A DNA stretch of 64,000 bases from Rhizobium leguminosarum bv. trifolii WSM2297 (GTDB lineage Bacteria; Pseudomonadota; Alphaproteobacteria; Rhizobiales; Rhizobiaceae): contig NZ_JH719393.1 in NCBI RefSeq assembly GCF_000271845.1, positions 806,001-870,000 on the forward strand. Direction: 5' to 3'. The notes under the pieces were generated by a model. It saw only the letters and a program-made list of their open reading frames with translations, was not told the origin of the DNA and searched no databases. This document shows positions 1 through 7,690 of this stretch, piece after piece. The first letter of the stretch is position 1, and each line of letters opens with the position of its first letter. The position numbers and the translations under genes are program-made.

Positions 1-533
1 GCCTTCGAAACGCCTTGCTCTTCGCCGGCAACGATGAAGGAGGCGAGGATCGGGATGACGGCACCGTTCATGGTCATCGACACCGACATGTCGGCAAGCG
101 GAATGCCGTCGAACAGGATCTTCATGTCCTCAACACTGTCGATGGCGACACCGGCCTTGCCGACATCGCCTTCGACCCGCGGATGGTCGCTGTCATAACC
201 GCGATGGGTGGCAAGATCGAAAGCGACCGACAGGCCCTTCTGGCCGGCGGCGAGGTTCTTCCGGTAGAACGCGTTCGACGCTTCCGCCGTCGAGAAGCCG
301 GCATATTGGCGGATCGTCCAGGGCCGACCGGCATACATCGTCGCGCGCGGGCCGCGGGTAAAGGGCGAAAAACCGGGAAGCGAGCCGAGGTGGTCCGCAC
401 CCTCGAGATCCTCGGCCGTATAGAGTGGCTTGACGGCGATGCCTTCCGGCGTTTGCCAGTTCAGCGTTTCCGGCGCGGCGCGCAATTCCTTTTGCGCCAG
501 CTCCGCCCAATCCGACAGCGTCTTTTTCGTCAT
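1..533 (-). CDS. bhbA: Methylmalonyl-CoA mutase, N-terminal part (cut by window edge)
   Basis: Reading leftward from the ATG at 533, an open frame runs off the window edge after about 177 codons. The protein begins [17 protein letters not shown] and carries the mutase core segments [19 protein letters not shown] and [19 protein letters not shown], followed by [19 protein letters not shown]. These are hallmarks of the large, substrate-binding domain of adenosylcobalamin-dependent methylmalonyl-CoA mutase, which interconverts (R)-methylmalonyl-CoA and succinyl-CoA in propionate and branched-chain catabolism. The family is about 710 residues, so roughly three quarters, including the C-terminal B12 domain, lies outside. 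In Rhizobium this gene is called bhbA. It is transcribed divergently from the monooxygenase gene at 632. Confidence 0.93.
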   Translation of the reverse strand, partial: MTKKTLSDWAELAQKELRAAPETLNWQTPEGIAVKPLYTAEDLEGADHLGSLPGFSPFTRGPRATMYAGRPWTIRQYAGFSTAEASNAFYRKNLAAGQKGLSVAFDLATHRGYDSDHPRVEGDVGKAGVAIDSVEDMKILFDGIPLADMSVSMTMNGAVIPILASFIVAGEEQGVSK

Positions 534-594
534 GCCTTTCCTCCGGCTTATTTCGCCCGCACCCTACCATTTCACGGGATCGCCGTGCGATACC

Positions 595-610
595 AATCCT
601 TGATTTTTAT
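595..610 (+). promoter_or_regulatory. Shared element AATCC-N3-ATTTTTAT, copy 1
   Basis: AATCCTTGATTTTTAT lies 21 bases upstream of the monooxygenase ATG. Two further copies that differ only at the three central bases precede metQ (4807-4792) and the FMN reductase gene (5510-5495), always in the sense orientation of the gene. An operator for a sulfur-responsive regulator is inferred, not shown. Confidence 0.5.
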
Positions 611-631
611 TCCAGGCCCAGGATTCGTCTC

Positions 632-1990
632 ATGAAGACAATGCAGATCTATGCCTTCGACATGAACTGCGTCGGGCATATCAACCACGGCCTGTGGACG
701 CATCCGCGCGACCGGTCGGTCGAGTATACCGATCTCGACTACTGGACGGAGTTCGCCAGGACCGCCGAGCAAGGCAAGCTGGACGGCATCTTTCTCGCCG
801 ATATCGTCGGCGTTTATGACGTCTACAAGGGGAGCCCGGCGCCGGTAATCGAGACGGCGGCGCAAATCCCGGTCAACGATCCGCTGATCCCGATTTCGGC
901 GATGGCCTATGTTACGAAAAATCTGGGTTTCGGCGTCACTGTCAATACTACCTACGAGCCGCCCTTTTTGCTGGCGCGGCGCATGTCGACGCTCGACCAC
1001 CTGACCAAGGGGCGGATCGGCTGGAACATCGTCACGGGCTATCTCGATAGCGCTGCCCGCAGCATGGGTTTCGACACGCTGCCGGAGCATGATGCGCGTT
1101 ACGATGCTGCCGAGGAATATCTTGAGATCGTCTACAAGCTCTGGGAGGGCAGCTGGGGCGACGATGCGGTGCTGCGCGACAAGTCGGGCGGCATTTATGC
1201 CGCTCCATCGAAGGTGCGTGCCGTCAGTCACGACGGCAAATATTACCGGATGGAGGGTATCCATCTTGCCGAACCCTCGCCCCAGCGCACGCCCCTGCTC
1301 TTCCAGGCCGGCGCTTCGGCCCGCGGGCAGGATTTTGCAGCCCGCCACGCCGAATGTGTCTTTATCGCCAGCCCGAACCCCGGGGCGGCCCGGCCGACCG
1401 TCCATGCGCTCCGGGCGAAGGCGGAGGCATTCGGCCGTGGCGGAGCGGCCTTGAAGATCGTGAATCTGATCACCGTTGTCGTCGGGCGGACGGAGAGGCA
1501 AGCGCAGGACAGATTGGAGGACTATCGCCGACATGCGAGCGTCGAAGCCTCGCTTGCGCACTACTCTGCCTCGATCGGCATCGACCTGGCGAAATACCAG
1601 CTGGATGACGTTGTCGACCAGAGCTCGACCAACGCCAATCAATCGGCGCTTGCTGCAATCACCAAGCAGGCGGCAAAGCCAGTGACGAAGCGAGAGATCG
1701 TCGACCAGATGGTGCTTGGCAGTCGGATTAAGCCGATGGTTGGCGCGCCGGAGCAGATCGCCGATCGCCTACAGACATGGATCGCCGAAGGCGATATCGA
1801 CGGCTTCAACCTGGCACGGACAGTGGCACCGGAGAGCCTGCGGGATTTCGTCGAACTGGTGGTGCCGGTGCTGCAGGAGCTTGGCGTCTTCAAAGCGGAC
1901 TATTCTGAGGGACCATTGCGGCAAAAACTCTTCGGCGGCGGGAACGGCAGATTGCCCGCCGCTCATCCCGCCGCCAGATTCCGGCGCTAA
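632..1990 (+). CDS. LLM-class flavin-dependent monooxygenase (NtaA/SnaA/DszA family)
   Basis: This 452-residue protein belongs to the bacterial luciferase-like FMNH2-dependent monooxygenases of the NtaA/DszA branch. Visible family segments are the N-terminal GLWTHPRDRSVEYTDLDYW, the FMN-binding DHLTKGRIGWNIVTGYLDSA (around residue 125), the HDARYDAAEEYLEIVYKLW segment and SPQRTPLLFQAGASARGQDF. Enzymes of this branch use reduced flavin from a partner reductase to oxidise small sulfur or nitrogen compounds. An NADPH:FMN reductase gene at 4885-5445 and a methionine-type ABC importer lie next door, which suggests desulfurisation of an organosulfur compound; the substrate is unknown. The ATG has an AGGA ribosome site in the preceding 12 bases. 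The stop is 2 bases from the end of convergent metI. Confidence 0.88.
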   Translation: MKTMQIYAFDMNCVGHINHGLWTHPRDRSVEYTDLDYWTEFARTAEQGKLDGIFLADIVGVYDVYKGSPAPVIETAAQIPVNDPLIPISAMAYVTKNLGFGVTVNTTYEPPFLLARRMSTLDHLTKGRIGWNIVTGYLDSAARSMGFDTLPEHDARYDAAEEYLEIVYKLWEGSWGDDAVLRDKSGGIYAAPSKVRAVSHDGKYYRMEGIHLAEPSPQRTPLLFQAGASARGQDFAARHAECVFIASPNPGAARPTVHALRAKAEAFGRGGAALKIVNLITVVVGRTERQAQDRLEDYRRHASVEASLAHYSASIGIDLAKYQLDDVVDQSSTNANQSALAAITKQAAKPVTKREIVDQMVLGSRIKPMVGAPEQIADRLQTWIAEGDIDGFNLARTVAPESLRDFVELVVPVLQELGVFKADYSEGPLRQKLFGGGNGRLPAAHPAARFRR

Positions 1991-1991
1991 C

Positions 1992-2645
1992 TTATTTATG
2001 GTCCAGCTTGGCAACCAGTCGATCGCCAATCCATTGGATGCCGCAGACGAGGACGATAAGGACGACCACCACCGTGATCATCACATCGGTTTCGAAGCGC
2101 TGATAGCCGTAGCGGATGGCCAGATCGCCGAGGCCGCCGGCGCCGATGGCACCCGCCATCGCCGAAGCGCCGATCAAGGTCACCAGCGTCACGGTGAAAC
2201 CGGCGACGATGCCGGGCAGCGCTTCGGGCACCAGCACTTCGCGGATGATCGTCCAGCGGTTGCCGCCCATGGCGCGCACGGCATCGATCAGCCCGCGGTC
2301 GACCTCGCGCAGCGACACTTCGGCGATGCGGGCGTAATAGGGTGTCGCCGCGATGGCGAGCGGCACAATGGCCGCCCAGGTGCCCAGCGCCGTGCCGACG
2401 ATCAGCCGCGTCAAGGGGATCAGTGCCACCAGCAGGATGATAAAAGGCACCGACCGGAAGCCGTTGATCACGGCGCCGAGCCCGCGGTTGATCCAAAGGT
2501 TTTCAGCAATGCCTCCGCGTGCCGTGACGACAAGGGCAAGACCGAGGGGTAGGCCGGCAACGAGCGAGATCACGCCTGAGGCGACGGTCATCAGGATCGT
2601 CTCCCAGAGGGAGCGTATCAGCAGTTCAAGCATGATCGGTGTCAT
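1992..2645 (-). CDS. metI: Methionine-type ABC transporter permease MetI
   Basis: This 217-residue integral membrane protein has about five hydrophobic segments and the inner-membrane permease coupling loop EVDRGLIDAVRAMGGNRWTI. It ends with IGAGGLGDLAIRYGYQRFETDVM, a segment typical of MetI. It should form the transmembrane dimer of a MetNIQ importer for methionine or a related sulfur compound. The ATG at 2645 is preferred because a GGAGG lies 9 bases upstream, inside the end of metN; a TTG two codons earlier is possible. It overlaps metN by 20 bases, implying translational coupling. It is the last gene of the metQ-metN-metI operon. Confidence 0.9.
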   Translation of the reverse strand: MTPIMLELLIRSLWETILMTVASGVISLVAGLPLGLALVVTARGGIAENLWINRGLGAVINGFRSVPFIILLVALIPLTRLIVGTALGTWAAIVPLAIAATPYYARIAEVSLREVDRGLIDAVRAMGGNRWTIIREVLVPEALPGIVAGFTVTLVTLIGASAMAGAIGAGGLGDLAIRYGYQRFETDVMITVVVVLIVLVCGIQWIGDRLVAKLDHK

Positions 2646-3711
2646 AACCAAGCACCTCCACCCGGGCGGATCGGGCCATCAGAAATTGTTCGACCTTTCC
2701 GGCAAGCGCGGGGTCGCGCGTGGGAACGGCGACGAAGAACCGCGCCACCGGCTGGTTCTGGATGTGGTCGATGCCGCCATGGACGAGGCGGAAGGAATGC
2801 GGCAGCGCCGCCGAAAGTTCGGCAAACAGCGCGCCTTGGGCTTGCGGCCCGGCGAGATCGACGCTGAGGATCGCCTCGCTGCCCGCCTTCGCCGAAAGCC
2901 TACCGGCGATGTGGTCGGGAAGCTGCGGGCGGATGCCGCCGAGCAGGCTCCTGGTGATGGCGGCTTGTGGCTCGGCAAAGACCGACCAGACTTGCCCCTC
3001 TTCGACGATCCGCCCGGCGTCGATGACTGCGACGCGGTCGGCAATACCGCGCACAACTTCCATCTCATGGGTGATCAGCAGAATGGTCAGCCCGAGCTTA
3101 CGGTTGATGTCCTTGAGCAGCGCCAGGATCGACCGCGTCGTTTCCGGGTCGAGCGCCGATGTTGCCTCGTCGGACAAAAGCAGCGCCGGGCGTGCCGCGA
3201 GTGCGCGGGCAATACCGACGCGCTGTTTCTGGCCGCCGGAGAGCGATGATGGATAGGCTTTCGCCTTGTCGGCAAGGCCGACGAGATCGAGCAGCTCATG
3301 CGCCCGCTGCAAGCGCTCTCTCCTGCCGACGCCCTCAATCTTCAGCGGCAGCGCGACATTCTCCTCCACGGTTTTGGCGGACAACAGGTTGAAATGCTGG
3401 AAGATCATGCCGATGCGACGACGCAGCGGCTGCAATTCCTGCTCGGCAAGCGCCGTGATATCGCGGCCTTCAATCAGGATCTCGCCGCTGTCGGCGCGCT
3501 CCAGGCCGTTCAGGCAGCGGATAAGCGTCGACTTCCCGGCGCCGCTGCGGCCGATGATCCCCAGGATCTCGCCTCTTTTCACCGTCAGCGAAACACCGTC
3601 GAGGGCTGGCGTGGTTCCGAAACGCCGCTTCACGTCGGTCAGCCTCACTACTTCGGTCACTGCCGCTTGCGGCTGTGCCTCGATCGCTGTCGCGGAAACA
3701 AAGGAATTCAT
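2626..3711 (-). CDS. metN: Methionine-type ABC transporter ATPase MetN
   Basis: This 361-residue ATP-binding subunit carries Walker A GRSGAGKST (about residues 54-62), the Q-loop GMIFQHFNLLSAKTVEENV, the signature LSGGQKQR and Walker B LLLSDEATSALDP. The last 85 residues, including GALFAELSAALPHSFRLVHG, look like the NIL regulatory domain that binds methionine in MetN and inhibits transport when it is plentiful. The start at 3711 is chosen because AGGAAAAG sits just upstream; the frame stays open further 5' with no better signal. It lies 89 bases behind metQ, across a strong hairpin, and overlaps metI. Confidence 0.92.
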   Translation of the reverse strand: MNSFVSATAIEAQPQAAVTEVVRLTDVKRRFGTTPALDGVSLTVKRGEILGIIGRSGAGKSTLIRCLNGLERADSGEILIEGRDITALAEQELQPLRRRIGMIFQHFNLLSAKTVEENVALPLKIEGVGRRERLQRAHELLDLVGLADKAKAYPSSLSGGQKQRVGIARALAARPALLLSDEATSALDPETTRSILALLKDINRKLGLTILLITHEMEVVRGIADRVAVIDAGRIVEEGQVWSVFAEPQAAITRSLLGGIRPQLPDHIAGRLSAKAGSEAILSVDLAGPQAQGALFAELSAALPHSFRLVHGGIDHIQNQPVARFFVAVPTRDPALAGKVEQFLMARSARVEVLGYDTDHA

Positions 3712-3735
3712 GTGCTTTTCCTGACAAATATTGAA

Positions 3736-3766
3736 GGCGGCCCGGGCAGGGAACGCCCGGACCGCC
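3736..3766 (-). other. Intercistronic hairpin between metQ and metN
   Basis: GGCGGCCCGGGC and GCCCGGACCGCC face each other across 7 bases, giving a 12-pair stem with one G-U pair in the minus-strand RNA. There is no T run after it, so it is better read as an mRNA stabiliser or partial attenuator that favours the binding-protein message. Confidence 0.6.
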
Positions 3767-3800
3767 TCTCGGCAGGCCTTAACCCCGGCCCGATTTCGGA

Positions 3801-4640
3801 TCAATAGGCGCTGAGACCTGTCCCCTTGTAGACCTTGTCAAATTCGGCCTTGACGGTGTCGTTCTGATAGGAAGACACGAGTGTCTTGACCCAGTCGGCG
3901 TCTTTATTGTCGTCCTTGACGGCAATGAAGTTGCGGTATGGATTATCAGTGATCGGCTCCTGGGCAATGCGTTCGGCCGGAGAAAGGCCGCTCTTCAGGG
4001 CCCAGTCGGTGTTGACGACACCGGCATCCAGATCGTCGATCGAACGGCCGACGATGCCGGCGTCGAGTTCCTTGATCTCGATCTTCTTCGGATTGTCGGT
4101 GACATCGGCGACGGTTGCGAGAATGCCGGTGCCTTCCTTCAGTTTGATCAGGCCTTCACTCTGGAGAACGCGTAGCGCCCGTCCTTCGTTCGAGGGATCA
4201 TTGGGAACGCCGATGACAGCACCTTCCGGGATTTCGGCAACTGACTTGTACTTCTTGGTGTAGAGGCCGATCGGCCAGACGCCGGTATAGCCGACGCGAG
4301 TGATGTGATAGCCGTGCTGCTTGATCTGGTTATCGAGATAGGGTTGGTGCTGGAAGGCGTTGGCGTCAACCTCGCCGCGCTCCAGCGCTTCATTCGGCTG
4401 TGTGTAGTCGTTGAAAATAACGGTCTCGATCTTGAGGCCCTTCTTGGCCGCCTCGCTGGTGACCACGCGCCAGATGTCCTCCTCCTCGCCGGCCATAATG
4501 CCGACCTTGATCGACTTGTCCTCGGCGAAGGAAGGAGCGGGCGCTGCAAAAGCAAAGAGCGCAGCAGCGGAAACGGCGACGGCGGCAAGGGCCGCACGGC
4601 GCGAAAGCTGGAAGTCGTGAAGATTTTTTTTCTTGGTCAT
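3801..4640 (-). CDS. metQ: MetQ-family periplasmic substrate-binding protein
   Basis: This 279-residue protein of the NlpA/MetQ family should deliver methionine or a related sulfur compound to MetNI. Family segments are IKVGIMAGEEEDIWRVV, GEVDANAFQHQPYLDNQ and the segment YTKKYKSVAEIPEGAVIGVPND. The signal peptide (LSRRAALAAVAVSAAALFAFAA, ending near SFA-ED) has an arginine pair and alanine-rich core but no lipobox cysteine. The protein therefore looks soluble and periplasmic, unlike the lipoprotein MetQ of enteric bacteria. It is first in its operon. The ATG at 4640 fits the signal peptide; an upstream extension would spoil it. Confidence 0.9.
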   Translation of the reverse strand: MTKKKNLHDFQLSRRAALAAVAVSAAALFAFAAPAPSFAEDKSIKVGIMAGEEEDIWRVVTSEAAKKGLKIETVIFNDYTQPNEALERGEVDANAFQHQPYLDNQIKQHGYHITRVGYTGVWPIGLYTKKYKSVAEIPEGAVIGVPNDPSNEGRALRVLQSEGLIKLKEGTGILATVADVTDNPKKIEIKELDAGIVGRSIDDLDAGVVNTDWALKSGLSPAERIAQEPITDNPYRNFIAVKDDNKDADWVKTLVSSYQNDTVKAEFDKVYKGTGLSAY

Positions 4641-4764
4641 TTTGTATCCCGTCTGACTGAATGAGGCCAATCGCCCCGAGCCGGCTGATCATGGCAAATG
4701 CACGCATCAGGAGCGAAGCACGAACGTCTGATGTGTGGGAGGGGTCGGAAAAACTCTTGCCCCC

Positions 4765-4807
4765 CTGTCGATATCGGCAGGATAAATTTCCATAAAAATT
4801 GTGGATT
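4765..4807 (-). promoter_or_regulatory. metQ upstream region: near-palindrome and shared element copy 2
   Basis: CTGTCGATATCGGCAG (4765-4780) is a 16-base palindrome with one mismatched pair. Just upstream on the minus strand is AATCCACAATTTTTAT (4807-4792), the second copy of the element seen before the monooxygenase and FMN reductase genes. The metQ leader is about 150 bases long. No SAM-II or other riboswitch that I know was recognisable in it. Confidence 0.5.
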
Positions 4808-4839
4808 ACACCCGCCCGCAAGCATTATCTAAAAAACGA

Positions 4840-4864
4840 AAACGGCGCCTCCGGGGCGCCGTTT
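4840..4864 (-). terminator. Rho-independent terminator of the FMN reductase gene
   Basis: AAACGGCGCC (4840-4849) pairs perfectly with GGCGCCGTTT (4855-4864) around a 5-base loop. In the minus-strand transcript it is followed by CGTTTTTT, giving a classic terminator 20 bases after the FMN reductase stop and upstream of metQ. Confidence 0.85.
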
Positions 4865-4884
4865 CAAGCCATTTCCTGCCCGCT

Positions 4885-5445
4885 TCATTCGGCCGCGATA
4901 AGCGCCTGATTGCTGATCGGAAAGAAGGCTGCGAGCTCGCCGATGACCTCCCCGATCCGCTTGGAAAGCGGTTCGGATGAGACGCGATAGTCGGTGAAGT
5001 CGCGATCGGATGCGTAGACCGCCGTCGGCAGCGTGTGAGACATGAAGAAGCCGAAGAGCGGGCGCAGCTGGTGCTCCACCATCAGCGCATGCCGGTCGCC
5101 GCCACCTGTTGCGGTGATGATGATCGGCTTGGCGCGCAGTTCATGCGGGTCGATCAGATCGATCAGATGTTTGAACAGGCCGGGATAGCTGCCCTTATAG
5201 GTCGGCGCGCCGATGACCAGCAGGTCGGCATGGATGATATCGTCGATGACTTCCATGGCGCGACTGTCGAGATCGTCACGGCGCAGCGCCTGGCCAAGCG
5301 AAGGGCCGACATCGGTCAGATCGTAGAGGGTGTTGTCGAAGCCGTATTTCTCGCCGGCCAGGCCGGCGATGTTTTCGACCAGCGTGAAGGTCTTCGAGGG
5401 ACGGTTGAAGCTACCCGCAAGGCCGACCAGTTTGTAAGCAGACAT
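4885..5445 (-). CDS. NADPH-dependent FMN reductase (MsuE/SsuE-like)
   Basis: This 186-residue flavodoxin-fold protein begins KLVGLAGSFNRPSKT, the flavin phosphate-binding loop of the NADPH-dependent FMN reductase family. A second family segment, LLVIGAPTYKGSYPGLFKHLIDLI, follows near residue 80. It should supply reduced FMN to a partner monooxygenase, most simply the LLM enzyme encoded at 632-1990. The start at 5445 has GGAAGG 8 bases upstream. It is a single-gene unit with its own terminator and its own copy of the shared upstream element. Confidence 0.88.
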   Translation of the reverse strand: MSAYKLVGLAGSFNRPSKTFTLVENIAGLAGEKYGFDNTLYDLTDVGPSLGQALRRDDLDSRAMEVIDDIIHADLLVIGAPTYKGSYPGLFKHLIDLIDPHELRAKPIIITATGGGDRHALMVEHQLRPLFGFFMSHTLPTAVYASDRDFTDYRVSSEPLSKRIGEVIGELAAFFPISNQALIAAE

Positions 5446-5481
5446 GCCATTTCCTTCCAAAATCATTCGACCGATTATTGG

Positions 5482-5510
5482 ATAGATATTATCTATAAAA
5501 ATAGTGGATT
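5482..5510 (-). promoter_or_regulatory. FMN reductase promoter region: palindrome and shared element copy 3
   Basis: ATAGATATTATCTAT (5482-5496) is a perfect 15-base palindrome. It abuts AATCCACTATTTTTAT (5510-5495), the third copy of the element shared with metQ and the monooxygenase gene. The start codon is 50 bases downstream, so the block sits where a promoter or operator is expected. Confidence 0.5.
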
Positions 5511-5657
5511 AAAGAAATGCTGATCCCTCTTCACCATGATGAGGAGAAAAATACATTCTCATCTGCAGGCGATCGCCACTTGAGAGACCGCACCATCCGT
5601 CAAGCCCGGAATATGGGATATTGCGGGCCCGATGCGTTGTCGAAGCGCGATATCGCT

Positions 5658-6866
5658 TCAGGCCGGTTTTGGCTTCGGGATGCGCGGCAGGAAGATCGTC
5701 AGCAGGCCGAGAAGCGGCAGGTAGGAGCAGATGCGATAGACAAAGTCGATGCCATGGGTGTCGGCGAAACTGCCGAGCAGCGCCGCACCCAGCCCCCCTG
5801 CCCCGAAGGCAAAACCGAAGAAGACGCCGGCAATCAGCCCGACGCGTCCGGGCACCAGTTCCTGTGCGAAGACGACGATTGCCGAGAAGGCCGAAGCGAA
5901 AATCAGGCCGATGGCGACGCTGAGCACGCCCGTCCAGAAAAGGTTTGCATAGGGCAGCATCAGCGCGAAAGGAATGACGCCGAGGATCGAGAACCAGATG
6001 ACGAAACGGGCGCCGAAGCGATCGCCGATCGGTCCGCCCAGGAACGTGCCGACGGCGACCGAGCCGAGGAACAGGAAGAGCATCAGCTGTGCCTGCTGGA
6101 CGCTGAGCGCAAACTTGTCGATGACATAGAAGGTGAAGTAGCTCGACACGCTCGCCATGTAGACGTTCTTCGTCGCCGTCAGCAGCACGAGGATGGCGAG
6201 CGCCCAGACGACCCTGTTCTGCGGCAGCGGCAGAGCCCGGCTCACCGCCGGCTTGCTGGCGTTCTGACGACGATGGCCAATATACCAGTTTCCGACCCAG
6301 CTCAGCACGACCATGCCGAGCATGGCGATGGCGGCAAACCAGGAGACGCTGTGCTGGCCGAGCGGCAGCACGATAAAAGCCGCGAGCAGCGGACCGATCG
6401 CCTGGCCGGCATTGCCGCCGACCTGGAAGAAGGACTGTGCGAAACCGTGGCGACCGCCGGAGGCAAGCCGGGCGACGCGCGAGGATTCCGGATGAAAGAC
6501 CGCCGAACCGAAGCCGATCAGGCTGGCGGCGACGAGTAGCAGTGCGAAACTGCCGGCATTGCCGAGCAGGATGAGGCCGCAAAAGGTGCTCGCCATTCCG
6601 ACCGGCAGTGAATAGGGCATCGGCCAACGGTCGGTGACGATGCCGACCAGCGGCTGCAGAAGAGACGCCGTGACCTGGAACGTCATTGTAAGCAGGCCGA
6701 TCTGCACGAAATCGAGATCGTAATTCGCCTTGAACAGCGGATAGAGCGAGGCGAGCAGCGACTGCATGATATCATTCAGCATGTGGCAGAAGCTGACTGC
6801 CACCAGGATAGACATCGTTGTTTTTTCGAAACGGGGCGCGCTCTCGGCAACGGTTGCCATGGACAT
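5658..6866 (-). CDS. MFS efflux transporter, fosmidomycin-resistance (Fsr) type
   Basis: This 402-residue protein has about twelve hydrophobic segments. Two signatures of the Fsr subfamily of major facilitator exporters are clear: FCHMLNDIMQSLLASLYPLFK near residue 32 (a shorter core is HMLNDIMQSLL) and FHPESSRVARLASGGRHGFA near residue 125. Family members export fosmidomycin and other small compounds by proton antiport; the natural substrate here is unknown. The ATG at 6866 has GGAG 6 bases upstream; a second ATG two codons in is possible. It stands alone between the FMN reductase gene and the XRE regulator. Confidence 0.87.
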   Translation of the reverse strand: MSMATVAESAPRFEKTTMSILVAVSFCHMLNDIMQSLLASLYPLFKANYDLDFVQIGLLTMTFQVTASLLQPLVGIVTDRWPMPYSLPVGMASTFCGLILLGNAGSFALLLVAASLIGFGSAVFHPESSRVARLASGGRHGFAQSFFQVGGNAGQAIGPLLAAFIVLPLGQHSVSWFAAIAMLGMVVLSWVGNWYIGHRRQNASKPAVSRALPLPQNRVVWALAILVLLTATKNVYMASVSSYFTFYVIDKFALSVQQAQLMLFLFLGSVAVGTFLGGPIGDRFGARFVIWFSILGVIPFALMLPYANLFWTGVLSVAIGLIFASAFSAIVVFAQELVPGRVGLIAGVFFGFAFGAGGLGAALLGSFADTHGIDFVYRICSYLPLLGLLTIFLPRIPKPKPA

Positions 6867-7205
6867 TTCTCCTCGACGGCCCGGTTGGTTGCCGTGCCGC
6901 GTCGCTTTGTTCGATGGATTTCGGGCGATCGGGGCTGGGAAAGAGGATCAAGCGACGGTCGCTTAAGTGCATCTAGCGTAAGCCGGGAGGCAATTACAGC
7001 CCAGTTTCATCAGGATCGGTACGGCTTTTGTTCGATTTGCGCTTTTGCCGATGGATTTCTGCATGGTCTTTTCGGGCTTTCATATTACAGTCGATCGCGA
7101 TCATCGCATATCGAATAAGCTATATGAAAACAAAGCATGGAAAAACAACGCGGGGGATACTACAGCTTGAACGATTGAAAATACGATCGAGGCTGAAAAC
7201 ACGCG
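6867..7205. other. Intergenic region between MFS and XRE genes
   Basis: This 339-base stretch separates two divergent genes. It becomes AT-rich toward the XRE gene, as expected for a promoter zone. No convincing gene, RNA or repeat was seen. Confidence 0.6.
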
Positions 7206-7664
7206 ATGAATGTCAAGACACCGAATGCAATAGACGGCTATGTCGGATCGCGCATACGAATGCGCCGGCAGCTGCTCGGGATGAGCCAGGAACGGCTTGC
7301 CGAGCAAATCGGCGTGACCTTTCAGCAGGTTCAGAAATACGAGAAGGGCATCAACCGCATCGGCGCGAGCCGTCTGCAGCGAATCGCCGAGGTGCTTCAC
7401 ACGTCGCCGAGCTTCTTCTTTGAACAGGAAAATTCCGAGCCGTTGACGCTGCAAGGGCTGGATCTGCCCGCAAATACGGATCCGGTCGCCCAATTTCTGC
7501 GAACGAAAGAGGGATTGGTGCTCAATCGCGCCTTTCTGAAGATCGCCGACCGGAATATCCGAGGAACGATCATCGCACTGGTGAATGCGATGGCGCAGGC
7601 GGAAAGCCGCGGTGTAACATTGGGCACTCCGGTAGCGGACAGTACACTTCCGCTTGGAGAATAG
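7206..7664 (+). CDS. XRE-family transcriptional regulator
   Basis: This 152-residue protein has an N-terminal Cro/C1-type helix-turn-helix at residues 12-66. It reads GSRIRMRRQLLGMSQERLAE and then IGVTFQQVQKYEKGINRIGA, the pattern of the many rhizobial phage-repressor-like regulators. The C-terminal half has no recognised domain and probably mediates dimerisation. It lies 26 bases ahead of a SARP/TPR regulator in the same direction, so the two may be co-transcribed. Targets are unknown. Confidence 0.85.
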   Translation: MNVKTPNAIDGYVGSRIRMRRQLLGMSQERLAEQIGVTFQQVQKYEKGINRIGASRLQRIAEVLHTSPSFFFEQENSEPLTLQGLDLPANTDPVAQFLRTKEGLVLNRAFLKIADRNIRGTIIALVNAMAQAESRGVTLGTPVADSTLPLGE

Positions 7665-7690
7665 TCAGGCAGTCGGCAGGCAATATCCGC

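Noticed and set aside
4641..4839. SAM riboswitch in the metQ leader
   Set aside because: The leader is long, but I could not find the conserved cores of SAM-II or other SAM-binding RNAs that I know. A covariance search would decide.
5517..6539. Plus-strand open frame opposite the Fsr transporter
   Set aside because: Charged low-complexity translation typical of an antisense shadow; the minus-strand protein has clear Fsr signatures.
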